Positions 17,818 through 26,544 of a stretch of DNA of 42,016 nucleotides are shown here, in pieces. The notes under the pieces were generated by a model. That model was given only the letters and a program-made list of their open reading frames with translations, was not told the origin of the DNA and ran no database searches. The position numbers were made by a program, and so were the translations under genes. Position 1 is the stretch's first letter. Each line of letters opens with the position of its first letter. Source of the stretch: Alistipes sp. (lineage in GTDB: Bacteria > Bacteroidota > Bacteroidia > Bacteroidales > Rikenellaceae); assembly GCA_017517705.1 (NCBI GenBank), contig JAFWYM010000011.1, positions 1 through 42,016 on the forward strand, given 5' to 3'.

Positions 17818-19401
17818 CTACACCTCCGATGTGAACTTGAAGCGTATATCCTTGAAGTTCTCCTCGGCCAATGCCAATGCGTAGCTTGTGTCGGCAAGGA
17901 ATACGTCGCGACCATGCTTGTCGACAGCCATATTCGTGTGCTTACGACGCTTGAAATCGCTCAGCTGCGCCTCATTATCGGACTCTATCCAGCACGCCTT
18001 ATGTATCGAAATAGGCTCCCAGCGACACTTGGCACCATACTCGTGCTCCAAGCGATATTGTATAACCTCAAACTGAAGCGCACCCACCGTGCCGATAATC
18101 TTGCGTCCGTTGAGCGACGAGGTGAAGAGCTGTGCCACACCCTCATCCATAAGTTGGTCGATACCCTTAGCCAACTGCTTGAACTTCAAGGGGTCGGCAT
18201 TCTCGATATAGCGGAAGTGCTCGGGCGAGAATGAGGGAATACCCGTAAATTTAAGTTTCTCACCCTCGGTGAACGTATCGCCAATCATAAACGTTCCCGT
18301 GTCGTGGAGACCTACAATATCACCGGGAAAGGCCTCGTCGATAATCGACTTCTTCTCGGCCATGAATGCCGTTGGCGACGAGAACTTAAGCTGCTTGCCA
18401 CTACGGACGTGCAGGTAGTTCTTGTTACGCTCGAAGCGTCCCGAACAAATCTTCATAAAGGCGATACGGTCGCGGTGGTTGGGATCCATATTGGCGTGTA
18501 TCTTGAAGATGAAACCCGAGAGTTTAGCCTCCGATGGATCCACCATTCGTGTCTCCGTTGTGGCACTACGCGGCGAGGGCGCTATGCTGATGAAGCAGTC
18601 GAGCAACTCTCTAACGCCGAAGTTGTTAACCGCCGAACCGAAGAATACGGGGGCAACCTCGCCACGGAGATACTCCTCGCGACTGAAGGGGTCGTAGACA
18701 CCCTCAACAAGGTCTATGTTCTCGCGAAGTTGCGAGGCGAACTTCTCGCCGATATAACCATCGATATCGCTCGACAAGAGGTCGTTAATCTCCACCGTCG
18801 AGGCATCGGCCGTCTGTCGTTCGTCAGACGTAAAGAGCGAGAGGTTCTTCTCGTAGATGTTGTACACGCCCTTGAACGTATCGCCCGAAGATATGGGGAA
18901 TGCCAAGGGACGCACCCTAATCTTCAGTTCGCGCTCCACCTCATCCAAGAGATCGAAGGGATCCTTCGAGGGGCGGTCGAGCTTGTTGACAAAGACAATC
19001 ACCGGAGTCTTACGCATACGGCACACCTCCATCAGTCGGCGCGTCTGCGTCTCCACACCCTTAGCGCCATCGATGACAATGATTACGGAGTCTACAGCCG
19101 TAAGCGTGCGGTAGGTATCCTCGGCGAAGTCCTCGTGACCCGGGGTGTCAAGGATATTAATCTTCCTACCCTTATACTCGAAGCCCATTACAGATGTAGC
19201 CACCGAGATACCACGCTGACGCTCAATCTCCATAAAGTCGGACGTCGCGCCCTTCTTAATTTTGTTACTCTTCACAGCTCCGGCCACGTGGATGGCACCA
19301 CCAAAGAGTAGCAACTTCTCGGTAAGCGTGGTCTTACCTGCATCAGGGTGGGCAATAACTGCGAACGTACGTCGTCGTGTAATTTCATCTATAAGAGCCA
19401 T
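17818..19401 (-). CDS. prfC: Peptide chain release factor 3
   Basis: A 527-residue translational GTPase that removes RF1/RF2 from the ribosome after termination. The G1 motif AHPDAGKT is at residues 17-24. It is followed by the switch segment with [20 protein letters not shown]3 DTPGHEDF and G4 NKLD. Its length and the EFSEVIQYRL-like C-terminal region ([18 protein letters not shown]) separate RF3 from EF-G. It is monocistronic, with a good promoter at 19428-19457. The long inverted repeat at 17611-17768 lies after it. Confidence 0.97.
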   Translation of the reverse strand: MALIDEITRRRTFAVIAHPDAGKTTLTEKLLLFGGAIHVAGAVKSNKIKKGATSDFMEIERQRGISVATSVMGFEYKGRKINILDTPGHEDFAEDTYRTLTAVDSVIIVIDGAKGVETQTRRLMEVCRMRKTPVIVFVNKLDRPSKDPFDLLDEVERELKIRVRPLAFPISSGDTFKGVYNIYEKNLSLFTSDERQTADASTVEINDLLSSDIDGYIGEKFASQLRENIDLVEGVYDPFSREEYLRGEVAPVFFGSAVNNFGVRELLDCFISIAPSPRSATTETRMVDPSEAKLSGFIFKIHANMDPNHRDRIAFMKICSGRFERNKNYLHVRSGKQLKFSSPTAFMAEKKSIIDEAFPGDIVGLHDTGTFMIGDTFTEGEKLKFTGIPSFSPEHFRYIENADPLKFKQLAKGIDQLMDEGVAQLFTSSLNGRKIIGTVGALQFEVIQYRLEHEYGAKCRWEPISIHKACWIESDNEAQLSDFKRRKHTNMAVDKHGRDVFLADTSYALALAEENFKDIRFKFTSEV

Positions 19402-19427
19402 AGTTCAATATATAATGTTTCGGGCAA

Positions 19428-19457
19428 CAAAGGTACTCAAAAAAGCCGTAATAGCAA
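19428..19457 (-). promoter_or_regulatory. prfC promoter
   Basis: On the minus strand, TTG (19455-19457) and TACCTTTG (19428-19435) are spaced by 19 bases. The start site would be near 19421, leaving about 20 bases of leader. Confidence 0.65.
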
Positions 19458-19495
19458 GATTATGGCAGATAATTACTAAAATATCTGTGATAGTA

Positions 19496-19525
19496 TTGTT
19501 AATATCGCTTTTTTAACTACCTTTG
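19496..19525 (+). promoter_or_regulatory. Promoter of the HSH-motif protein gene
   Basis: TTG at 19496-19498 and TACCTTTG at 19518-19525 are spaced by 19 bases, with a start site near 19532. The leader before 19550 would be under 20 bases. Confidence 0.65.
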
Positions 19526-19549
19526 TCGCGCAAATAGAGATAATTACGA

Positions 19550-19900
19550 ATGATGCGATTGGGCGGATATAGTCGTAGAGTGCTTATTGGATGGATGCTC
19601 CTTGTGCAGGTGCTCTTCCATCTGTGTAGCTCAACACTCTTTATCCACAGCCATATTATCGATGGCAATGAGATTGTCCACTCGCATATCTTCGCAGGCC
19701 CCATCACGGAACATAGCCATACCTCGTCGAGTGCCGACAGTATCGAGCGCTCCACCTACTACGATGCCGTAGCTGTGTCCGTAACACCACTCTCGAATCC
19801 TACGCTCTACATCCCCGTAGAGCACGTACAATATGCTGACAATGAGATTCTAACACTCATCATCAGCAACTCTCTTCGCGCACCTCCTGCGCATGCATAA
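19550..19900 (+). CDS. Small secreted protein with three evenly spaced HSH motifs
   Basis: I do not recognise a named family. The 116-residue product has a hydrophobic N-terminal segment (about residues 10-30, VLIGWMLLVQVLFHLCSS) that reads as a signal peptide or membrane anchor. After it come three His-Ser-His motifs at H33/H35, H44/H46 and H55/H57, exactly 11 residues apart, in a pattern like IHSHIIDGNE-IVHSHIFAGP. HxH pairs often bind transition metals, so a zinc or copper role is a reasonable inference, though unproved. The remaining sequence is polar with no motif. It has its own promoter and precedes the TonB receptor gene by 150 bases on the same strand, which suggests a shared metal-related task. 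The start could also be M2. Confidence 0.7.
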   Translation: MMRLGGYSRRVLIGWMLLVQVLFHLCSSTLFIHSHIIDGNEIVHSHIFAGPITEHSHTSSSADSIERSTYYDAVAVSVTPLSNPTLYIPVEHVQYADNEILTLIISNSLRAPPAHA

Positions 19901-19924
19901 CACTCCCTTAGAAGAGTTCATCCT

Positions 19925-19963
19925 ACGACATCATCCCGCATTGTTGGGGTGATGACTGTCGTA
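19925..19963 (+). promoter_or_regulatory. Hairpin between the HSH gene and the TonB receptor
   Basis: ACGAC-TCATCCC pairs with GGGTGATGA-GTCGT across an 8-10 base loop. It is not followed by a T-run, and it lies just upstream of the receptor promoter. It may be a weak terminator for the small gene or a binding site for a regulator. Confidence 0.45.
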
Positions 19964-19982
19964 ATATACCGCATAATGGCGA

Positions 19983-20013
19983 TTGACGTAGACACCAATA
20001 GAGTCTACCTTTG
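19983..20013 (+). promoter_or_regulatory. TonB receptor promoter
   Basis: TTGA at 19983-19986 and TACCTTTG at 20006-20013 are spaced by 19 bases. Transcription would start near 20020, about 30 bases before the receptor start codon. Confidence 0.7.
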
Positions 20014-20050
20014 TACCCAGATTTAAATACCGCAAACAGTTATAAAATAC

Positions 20051-22396
20051 ATGAGACGCATTCTTGCTACACTATTTTTGATGCTACCCTTGGTAGCTAT
20101 GGCTACACCCGAGAGCCCCAAGAAACCTATCGTCGAGATAGTGAGACGTGAGGTCATCACACACCCCGACATCAACATCTTTGGCCATGTCCTCGATATT
20201 GCTACAGGCGAGCACCTACCCTACGCTACCGTAGCCATAAAGGGCACAACCATAGGCTGTGCGGCAAATAGCACAGGACACTATCAGCTGAACAACATCC
20301 CCGAGGGAGTACACACCATCGTTATCTCAGCCATAGGCTATGAGACCATCGAGGCAGAGTTCGAGGCAGAGATACGCACCTCCACGGAGCTAAACTTCTC
20401 GCTCACGGAGTCTACGACGATGGTCGATGAGGTTGTTGTCTCGGCTACGCGCAACGAAACAAACCGCCGTCAGACATCTACCGTCGTGAATGTCGCATCT
20501 GCAAAGTTGTTCGAGGGTACAGCCTCGGCCAACCTATCGGAGGCTATGAGCTTCCAGTCGGGTCTGCGCGTGGAGAACACGTGTGGCAACTGCGGAGCTC
20601 CACAGCTACGTATCAATGGCCTTGAGGGTCAGTATTCGCAGATATTGCTCGACAGCCGCGCCATATTCTCGTCGCTGGCGGGCGTCTATGGCCTCGACCT
20701 TATGCCCGTGGCCATGGTCGAGCGCGTGGAGGTTATTCGTGGCGGTGGCTCGGCGCTCTTCGGCTCGTCGGCCATTGGCGGTGTAGTGAACATTATCACC
20801 AAGGATCCCGTACGCAACACCCTCTCGCTATCGAACACGTCGAATATTATGGAGGATGGCACACCCGACATCAACACCTCGCTCGGTGGCGCCTTCGTCT
20901 CGGACGACTATCGACTCGGAGCATACATCTTCGGCCAGGTGAAAAACCGCGGCGCCTACGACCGCAACGACGACGGCTTCTCGGACATCACCAAGCTACG
21001 CTCGGAGACGGCCGGCTTCCGTGCCTACTATAAGACCTCGACACACTCGCGTCTGACGGCCGAGTACCACCATATCCACGAGTTCCGCCGTGGCGGCGAT
21101 AACCTTGACGAGGCACCGCACTCCGCGATGATATGCGAACAACTCGACCACAACATCGATGGCGGAGGTCTTAAGTTCGACTACTTTCCCAACACCAAGC
21201 ATCGCTTGTCGGTATACACCTCGGCACAGGGCATCAGCCGCTCGAGCTACTTCGGCGCGAATATGAACCCCAACGCCTATGGTACGACATCGGATTTGAC
21301 GCTCGTGGGTGGTGCTCAGTATACGCTAAACTACAAGGCAGGCCTGCCATCGGAGCTCACCGTGGGCGCGGAGTACAACTACAACGCCCTCAATGACATA
21401 TATCACGCAACGGGACGTCGTCTTGAGCAGGAGACATCGATATACGGTCTCTTCGCACAAAATGAGTGGAAGAGCGATAAGGTCAACGTACTTATCGGCT
21501 TCCGCCTCGATAAGCACAATATGATCGACCGCCCGATCTTCGCACCACGTGCCAACGTGCGCTATAGCCCCATCGATAACCTCGGCCTTCGCCTCTCATA
21601 CTCGAGTGGCTACCGAGCGCCGCAGGCCTACAACGAGGATCTTCATATCGACGCACTGAACCACTCGGTGTCGATAATCGAGATAGACCCCAACCTGCGC
21701 CCCGAGTTCTCGCACTCGTTCAGTGCCTCAGCCGACTACTACCATAACTTCGGACGCCTGCAGACCAACATCCTCGTCGAAGGCTTCTATACTATGCTCA
21801 ACGACGTCTTTACCTTGGAGAATACGCGTGAAGAGAGCGATGCGGAGGGTAACAACTATATATATAAGGTACGTCGCAATGCTGCAGGTGCCCGCATCGG
21901 AGGTATCACCGCAGAGGTTAAGCTCGGCATTCCCGGCATCTTCGACGTTCAGCTCGGCTACACCTTCCAGAAGAGCACGTATGTCGAGCCCGAGGCTTGG
22001 AGCGAGGATGTCGAGGCTCAGCGCACGATGTTCCGCTCGCCCGACCACTATGGCTACCTCAACTCCAACTTCTACATCACGAAGAATCTCAATGCCTCAA
22101 TCTTCGGCACCTTCACAGGCCCTATGCTTGTGCAGCACGCAGCCTACACCGACATCCTCGGCATTGAGCACCCCGACTCGGAGGTTATGACACCCTCGTT
22201 CTGGGACTTCGGCTTCAAGGTGGGTTACACCTTCCGCCTCTCGAATGTTGTTAACCTGGAGGTAAATGCCGGTATCAAGAACCTGTTCGACTCCTACCAG
22301 CGCGATATAGATGTGGGTGCCGGCCGTGACTCGGCATATATCTACGGCCCCTCGCTACCGCGTACCTACTTCGTTGGCGTGAAGCTCTTCTTGTAG
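20051..22396 (+). CDS. TonB-dependent outer-membrane receptor with carboxypeptidase-regulatory-like domain
   Basis: A 781-residue receptor that would import a scarce nutrient across the outer membrane using TonB energy. Its order is: signal peptide (about 1-18), a CarboxypepD_reg-like beta domain (about 40-115, FGHVLDIATGEHLPYATVAIKG), a TonB-box-like VDEVVVSATR (about 127), a plug (about 130-240, ending in VEVIRGGGSALFGSSAIGGVVNIITK) and a 22-strand barrel ending in FVGVKLFL. The plug carries a paired-cysteine segment, TCGNCGAP. No SusD partner is encoded next to it, so a glycan substrate is unlikely. The HSH-motif protein upstream suggests a metal, cobalamin or siderophore ligand, which is inference. 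Two hairpins follow. Confidence 0.9.
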   Translation: MRRILATLFLMLPLVAMATPESPKKPIVEIVRREVITHPDINIFGHVLDIATGEHLPYATVAIKGTTIGCAANSTGHYQLNNIPEGVHTIVISAIGYETIEAEFEAEIRTSTELNFSLTESTTMVDEVVVSATRNETNRRQTSTVVNVASAKLFEGTASANLSEAMSFQSGLRVENTCGNCGAPQLRINGLEGQYSQILLDSRAIFSSLAGVYGLDLMPVAMVERVEVIRGGGSALFGSSAIGGVVNIITKDPVRNTLSLSNTSNIMEDGTPDINTSLGGAFVSDDYRLGAYIFGQVKNRGAYDRNDDGFSDITKLRSETAGFRAYYKTSTHSRLTAEYHHIHEFRRGGDNLDEAPHSAMICEQLDHNIDGGGLKFDYFPNTKHRLSVYTSAQGISRSSYFGANMNPNAYGTTSDLTLVGGAQYTLNYKAGLPSELTVGAEYNYNALNDIYHATGRRLEQETSIYGLFAQNEWKSDKVNVLIGFRLDKHNMIDRPIFAPRANVRYSPIDNLGLRLSYSSGYRAPQAYNEDLHIDALNHSVSIIEIDPNLRPEFSHSFSASADYYHNFGRLQTNILVEGFYTMLNDVFTLENTREESDAEGNNYIYKVRRNAAGARIGGITAEVKLGIPGIFDVQLGYTFQKSTYVEPEAWSEDVEAQRTMFRSPDHYGYLNSNFYITKNLNASIFGTFTGPMLVQHAAYTDILGIEHPDSEVMTPSFWDFGFKVGYTFRLSNVVNLEVNAGIKNLFDSYQRDIDVGAGRDSAYIYGPSLPRTYFVGVKLFL

Positions 22397-22461
22397 TTAC
22401 GTCCCCTATCACTCGAATTTATCGCCAGAAGGGGGTTTAGATACTGCCTCGATAAAGAGAG

Positions 22462-22507
22462 AGCCCGAATGAGACATACGTGCGCGTATTTCTCATTCGG
22501 GCTTTTG
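22462..22507 (+). terminator. TonB receptor terminator (same family as 3637-3681)
   Basis: A perfect 13-bp stem (22462-22474 with 22491-22503) holds an inner ATACG/CGTAT stem and ends in TTTT. The core is shared with the hairpin at 3637-3681, with a G-C pair there replaced by an A-T pair here. Confidence 0.8.
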
Positions 22508-22520
22508 ATTGGTGCATCAC

Positions 22521-22578
22521 AAAAGTAGACTACCACGGGATGGTACTTAAAACGTACAGCCCGTGGTAGTCTACTTTT
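22521..22578. terminator. Second strong hairpin, probable terminator of the PLP enzyme gene
   Basis: A perfect 19-bp stem (22521-22539 with 22560-22578) begins with AAAA and ends with TTTT, so it can work in both directions between the convergent genes. The loop carries GTAC...GTAC, as in other terminators of this window. Confidence 0.8.
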
Positions 22579-22620
22579 AGGTTTGTGCCGCAGATTGCGG
22601 TCTATCGTGAGAAATTTAAA

Positions 22621-23889
22621 TTAGCGTACTTTAAAGTCTGGATCTGCCATCTGCGGTATAGGCTTAATATACTCGCCCGCCTCGAACTTCGCGCGTACAG
22701 CCTTGAAGGTGTTGATGGTGTACTCTACATCCTCCATAGTGTGTGCCGCTGTGGGGATGACACGAAGGATAATCTCGCCCTTAGGAATAACGGGGTAGAT
22801 TACGATAGAGCAGAAGAGACCATAGTTCTCGCGAAGGTCGACGATAAGGTTTGTACCCTCCTCGTTACCACCCTTCATATAGATGGGCGTTACGGGCGAC
22901 TGCGTCACGCCGATGTTGAAGCCATTGTCGGTAAGACCCTTCTGCAGCGCGCGTGTGATCTCCCAGAGCTTCTCCTGATACTCGGGGTGCTTGCGGATAA
23001 GGTCGAGGCGCTTGAGCGCACCGATAACCATAGGCATAGGCAACGACTTAGCGTAGAGCTGCGAACGCATATTGTAGCGGAAGAGGTTGATGAGCCAGCG
23101 AGGTCCCGAAACGAAGGCACCGATGCCCGCCATTGACTTAGCGAAGGTGTTGAAGAGAACATCGATCTCATCCTGCACGCCGAAGTGGTCACCCGTACCA
23201 CGACCATTAGTACCCATAGTACCGAAGCCGTGAGCATCGTCCACGAGGAGGCGGAAGCTGAAATCCTTCTTGCACTTAACGATAACGTCGAGGAAGCCGA
23301 GGTCACCCTTCATACCGAAGACACCCTCGGTGATAACCAAGACACCACCCTTCTGCTCCTCAGCAAGCTCTGTGGCATGCTTGAGCTGCAAACGCAACGA
23401 CTCCTCGTCGTTGTGAGCATATACGAAACGCTTACCGGGGTGCATACGAAGACCATCGATGATGCAGGCGTGGCACTCCTTGTCGTAGACGACAACATCG
23501 CGGGGTGTGAGCAAGCAGTCGATGATAGAGATCATACCCTGATAGCCGTAGTTCAAAAGGAAGGCATCCTCCTTGCCAACGAACTCAGCGAGCTCGCGCT
23601 CGAGCTGCTCGTGGTACTTTGTCTGTCCCGACATCATACGCGCACCCATAGGGTATGCCATACCAAAGTCCTTACCACCCTGGGCATCAGCCTCACGTAC
23701 CTCGGGATGGTTGGCCAAGCCGAGATAGTTGTTCAAGCTCCAGTTCAACACGGGCTTGCCGCGGAAGGTCATATGAGGGCCCAACTCACCCTCAAGCTTG
23801 GGGAATGCGAAATAGCCGTGTACCGCCGACATATACTGGCCAATAGGGCCGCCGGCATTCTTCGATAAGCGATCAAAAATATCTACCAT
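22621..23889 (-). CDS. Alpha-oxoamine synthase, probable serine palmitoyltransferase
   Basis: A 422-residue PLP-dependent class II aminotransferase-fold enzyme. The lysine for pyridoxal phosphate is in NTFAKSMAGIGAF at about residue 253, and LLVDDAHGFGTMG carries the cofactor-contacting aspartate and histidine. Family members condense an amino acid with an acyl-CoA: serine palmitoyltransferase, KBL (glycine C-acetyltransferase) or BioF. The TFAKSMA active site and the N-terminal extension (MVDIFDRLSKNAGGPIGQYMSAV) are closer to the Bacteroidales sphingolipid enzyme than to KBL or BioF. No tdh or bio genes lie nearby. The start of sphingolipid synthesis is therefore the best guess. A -7 element is at 23974-23981. 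Confidence 0.8.
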   Translation of the reverse strand: MVDIFDRLSKNAGGPIGQYMSAVHGYFAFPKLEGELGPHMTFRGKPVLNWSLNNYLGLANHPEVREADAQGGKDFGMAYPMGARMMSGQTKYHEQLERELAEFVGKEDAFLLNYGYQGMISIIDCLLTPRDVVVYDKECHACIIDGLRMHPGKRFVYAHNDEESLRLQLKHATELAEEQKGGVLVITEGVFGMKGDLGFLDVIVKCKKDFSFRLLVDDAHGFGTMGTNGRGTGDHFGVQDEIDVLFNTFAKSMAGIGAFVSGPRWLINLFRYNMRSQLYAKSLPMPMVIGALKRLDLIRKHPEYQEKLWEITRALQKGLTDNGFNIGVTQSPVTPIYMKGGNEEGTNLIVDLRENYGLFCSIVIYPVIPKGEIILRVIPTAAHTMEDVEYTINTFKAVRAKFEAGEYIKPIPQMADPDFKVR

Positions 23890-23973
23890 TATTGTGTCAG
23901 TTTGGTTAAAATTGCCTTTACTATGTGTCGTGCGCGGAGCATGCGTCTCCCCTACGACATCTAAAAAACCCTA

Positions 23974-23981
23974 CAAAGATA
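23974..23981 (-). promoter_or_regulatory. -7 element of the serine palmitoyltransferase-like gene
   Basis: CAAAGATA reads TATCTTTG on the minus strand and leaves a leader of about 77 bases. A 20-bp imperfect palindrome, AGGTACAAAT/ACTTATACCT, lies upstream at 24037-24056 or so and might be an operator. Confidence 0.45.
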
Positions 23982-24092
23982 GTATTTTTTCCTCTCTTTG
24001 CACCTCCCCCAAACAACAAAAATAGCCCTCAACCGATATAAATAGGTACAAATACTTATACCTCAACACATCGGCGAAGATCTCCGGCAAGA

Positions 24093-24743
24093 CTATATCT
24101 CGACTAATTTGTTCTTTATGGCGTATACCACAAGGTTTGCCGTATTCTTACATCCCGTCTTCTCGAGGATGTTTGCGCGGTGCTTATCCACCGTGCGCTT
24201 CGAGATGAAGAGCTTATCGGCAATCTCCTGATTCGAGAGCCCGCGGCACACCTCCACGAGGATCTCTATCTCGCGATCCGAGAGGGCATCGTCGTCCTCC
24301 TCGACGCCAACAGCCAAGCGGCTCATATTGCGCGTTAGCGAGCCTAAAAGTGCCGAACTGAAGTAACTATCGCCCGCCATCGTCGTATCCACGGCGGCAT
24401 ACACCTCGTCGATGTCGGAATCCTTCAGCAGAAAGCCCGAGGCACCACACTCCATCATCAGCGTATAGTAGTGATCGTCGCCATACATCGAGAGGGTGAC
24501 AATACGCAGGTCGGGACGCAACTGCAGGGCACGACGCGTAGCCTCAGCACCATCCATACCGGGCATCGAAATGTCCATAAAGACGACATCTACATCTATC
24601 GTGGGTAGCAGGGCGAGGAACTCCTCACCACTACCTACATCGGCGACAACCTCGAAGTCGTCGCGTTGCGAGAGCAGGCCGCTGAGTCCCGTGCGAAAGA
24701 GCGTATGGTCATCAACCAAGGCGATTTTTACGTTTCTTGTCAT
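24093..24743 (-). CDS. NarL/FixJ-type response regulator
   Basis: A 216-residue two-domain regulator. The receiver domain (about 5-120) has the acidic pair D11-D12, the phospho-acceptor D57 in VVFMDISMPGMDG, and a conserved K in FLLKDSD. A C-terminal LuxR-type helix-turn-helix follows: LSDREIEILVEVCRGLSNQEIADKLFISKRTVDKH. The open frame extends 20 residues further upstream, but MTRNVKIALVDDH at 24743 is the normal start. That start lies inside the kinase gene, giving a 32-base overlap, so the pair is translationally linked. Its targets are unknown. It is the last gene of the mre-mrdA-rodA-surE cluster. Confidence 0.92.
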   Translation of the reverse strand: MTRNVKIALVDDHTLFRTGLSGLLSQRDDFEVVADVGSGEEFLALLPTIDVDVVFMDISMPGMDGAEATRRALQLRPDLRIVTLSMYGDDHYYTLMMECGASGFLLKDSDIDEVYAAVDTTMAGDSYFSSALLGSLTRNMSRLAVGVEEDDDALSDREIEILVEVCRGLSNQEIADKLFISKRTVDKHRANILEKTGCKNTANLVVYAIKNKLVEI

Positions 24744-25737
24744 TCTTAGTAGGTGTGTTATATAGTTCGTCGTATTCGCTCGTCGTAAGGTGAGCAATAG
24801 CACTATCTATCGAGACGGATATCGATGCCGACATACCGCGCCCGGGATGGCTTGTGAGCACAAACTTGCCGCTAAGCGACGATATGCGCGAGCGTATGTT
24901 CGAGAGACCCATACCCATATTCTCGACATCGCGTGGCGAGAAACCACGACCATCGTCGCGGTAATCTATGTTCAGATGGTTATCCCTAAGCTCGAGATGC
25001 AGCTCTATACTCTTACACCCCGAGTGTTTCAGAGAGTTGTTAATAAGCTCGCAGACCACACGGTAGAGTATCACCTCCACGTTAGAGTCGTAGCGCTCGG
25101 TGCGTAGCGATGTGTTGAACGTTATCCTAACATCGTGGAGCGACACCACACTTTCGATGAAGTTCTTGATGCCACGCACAAGGCCGAAGTTATTGAGTAT
25201 GTGCGGCGAGAGGTTGTTCGATATCTCGCGCAGCGAGCGTATAGCCTCGTCGATGACGGCCGAGGTGTTGGCCAGCGTGCGACGATCCTTATCGCTAAGC
25301 TCGGCACGCTGCAGTGCCGATATAGACATCTTTGCCGACGAGAGCAGGGGCCCAAGGCCGTCGTGTAGCTCGCGCGAGAAGGTGGCACGCGACCGCTCCT
25401 CGGTACGCAACACAGCCGTCATAAGCCTATTCTCGAGCATCCTACGATGGTTCGTGACGCGGTCGACATGGCGCACAAGCATGTGAGCACATACGACACT
25501 CACCGAGAAGCTCACCGAGATTATCGTTCCTACCCAGGCGAAGGTAAGGTTCGAGATGTCGACACCATCCCACTCGAAGAGTTGCAGGGCACGCTCCGTG
25601 GTAAGTGCTGCAAGGCCTATGATGCAGCACCACCATAACGCACGATATTTCGTCTGGTTGACAAGCAACAACGCCAGCACCGTAGCACCTATCTGCATCG
25701 CTATGCAGACAATCATTGCAATCTCCGCCCCGCGCAT
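24712..25737 (-). CDS. Membrane sensor histidine kinase (HisKA_3 type)
   Basis: A 341-residue kinase of the NarX/DegS/LiaS class. About three hydrophobic segments lie near residues 5-26, 34-50 and 66-90, with almost no periplasmic sensing domain. A short linker leads to the dimerisation helix with the phospho-acceptor H125 in FSRELHDGLGPLLSS, then a HATPase domain with NNSLKHSG (N-box) and DDGRGF, GMGLSNIRSR. A kinase with such a small sensing part probably senses the membrane itself, or a partner within it. It follows surE by 9 bases and overlaps the regulator gene, so it is probably transcribed with the cell-shape operon. Confidence 0.92.
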   Translation of the reverse strand: MRGAEIAMIVCIAMQIGATVLALLLVNQTKYRALWWCCIIGLAALTTERALQLFEWDGVDISNLTFAWVGTIISVSFSVSVVCAHMLVRHVDRVTNHRRMLENRLMTAVLRTEERSRATFSRELHDGLGPLLSSAKMSISALQRAELSDKDRRTLANTSAVIDEAIRSLREISNNLSPHILNNFGLVRGIKNFIESVVSLHDVRITFNTSLRTERYDSNVEVILYRVVCELINNSLKHSGCKSIELHLELRDNHLNIDYRDDGRGFSPRDVENMGMGLSNIRSRISSLSGKFVLTSHPGRGMSASISVSIDSAIAHLTTSEYDELYNTPTKNDKKRKNRLG

Positions 25738-25746
25738 GACATCACA

Positions 25747-26526
25747 CTATTTTATTACGCCATCAAGGCTATCGAGCATACGATAGTCCGTCATATCTGT
25801 CTGCACAGGCACGATGGCTACATAGCCGTGTGCCAATGCCCACTCGTCGGTATCCTCCGCCTCAGGCTCGGCATTCTGGAAGGCCCCCGTGAGCCAGAAG
25901 TAATCCCTGCCGTTGGGATCCTGACGCGCATAGAAGTCCTCACGCCAGAAGCCTCGTGTCTGTCGCGCCAGGCGTATGCCACGGATATCGGCAGCAGCCA
26001 GGCGAGGAACATTGACATTGAGACACAGCGGGCGTGGAAGCCTATCGGCAGCCTCAAGCACCGAAGCTATAATCCTGCGACCATACATCACAGCACCCTC
26101 GAAGTCGGCATCCGGAGCATGGTCATCGAGCGAGAGACCTATAGACGGCACACCGTAGAAGCTACCCTCAATGGCGGCACCCATCGTGCCCGAATACATC
26201 ACGTTGATGGCGGCATTCGAGCCGTGGTTTATGCCCGAGAGCACAAGGTCGGGCAGACGCTCCGCAAAGATATGGTCGAAGGCTATCTTGGCACAGTCGA
26301 CAGGCGTACCCGAGAAGGCGTATATCGTAGCACCCTCGGGAGCCTCAACCTCGCGCATGAAGAGCGGGCTGTTGATGGTTATTGCCTGGCTCATTCCGCT
26401 CTGCACCCTATCCGGTGCTATGGCAACAACACGACCAAACTCCAAGGCGAGCTCCACAGCTGCGCGGAAGCCCTTCGAGGCGTAGCTATCGTCGTTGGTG
26501 AGAAATATGAGACGTTCCTTATTCAT
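25747..26526 (-). CDS. surE: 5'/3'-nucleotidase SurE
   Basis: A 259-residue metal-dependent nucleoside monophosphatase, linked to survival and nucleotide recycling in other bacteria. The metal-binding N-terminal motif is T10-N-D-D-S14 (usually TNDDG or TNDDS). It is followed by SGMSQAITIN and the conserved SGINHGSNA segment. Length is typical. It lies 18 bases after rodA and 9 before the kinase gene, placing a housekeeping phosphatase inside the elongasome/two-component cluster. No lpxB or pcm is present next to it. Confidence 0.95.
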   Translation of the reverse strand: MNKERLIFLTNDDSYASKGFRAAVELALEFGRVVAIAPDRVQSGMSQAITINSPLFMREVEAPEGATIYAFSGTPVDCAKIAFDHIFAERLPDLVLSGINHGSNAAINVMYSGTMGAAIEGSFYGVPSIGLSLDDHAPDADFEGAVMYGRRIIASVLEAADRLPRPLCLNVNVPRLAAADIRGIRLARQTRGFWREDFYARQDPNGRDYFWLTGAFQNAEPEAEDTDEWALAHGYVAIVPVQTDMTDYRMLDSLDGVIK

Positions 26527-26544
26527 AGTTTAGGCGTTGTATCG

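Noticed and set aside
18304-19311. 335-codon plus-strand frame over prfC
   Set aside because: prfC on the minus strand is certain from its GTPase motifs, and this frame has neither a promoter nor family features.
22621-23889. Calling the PLP enzyme KBL (glycine C-acetyltransferase)
   Set aside because: No threonine dehydrogenase gene is adjacent, and the active-site and N-terminal patterns fit the Bacteroidales sphingolipid enzyme better. KBL is kept as an alternative only.
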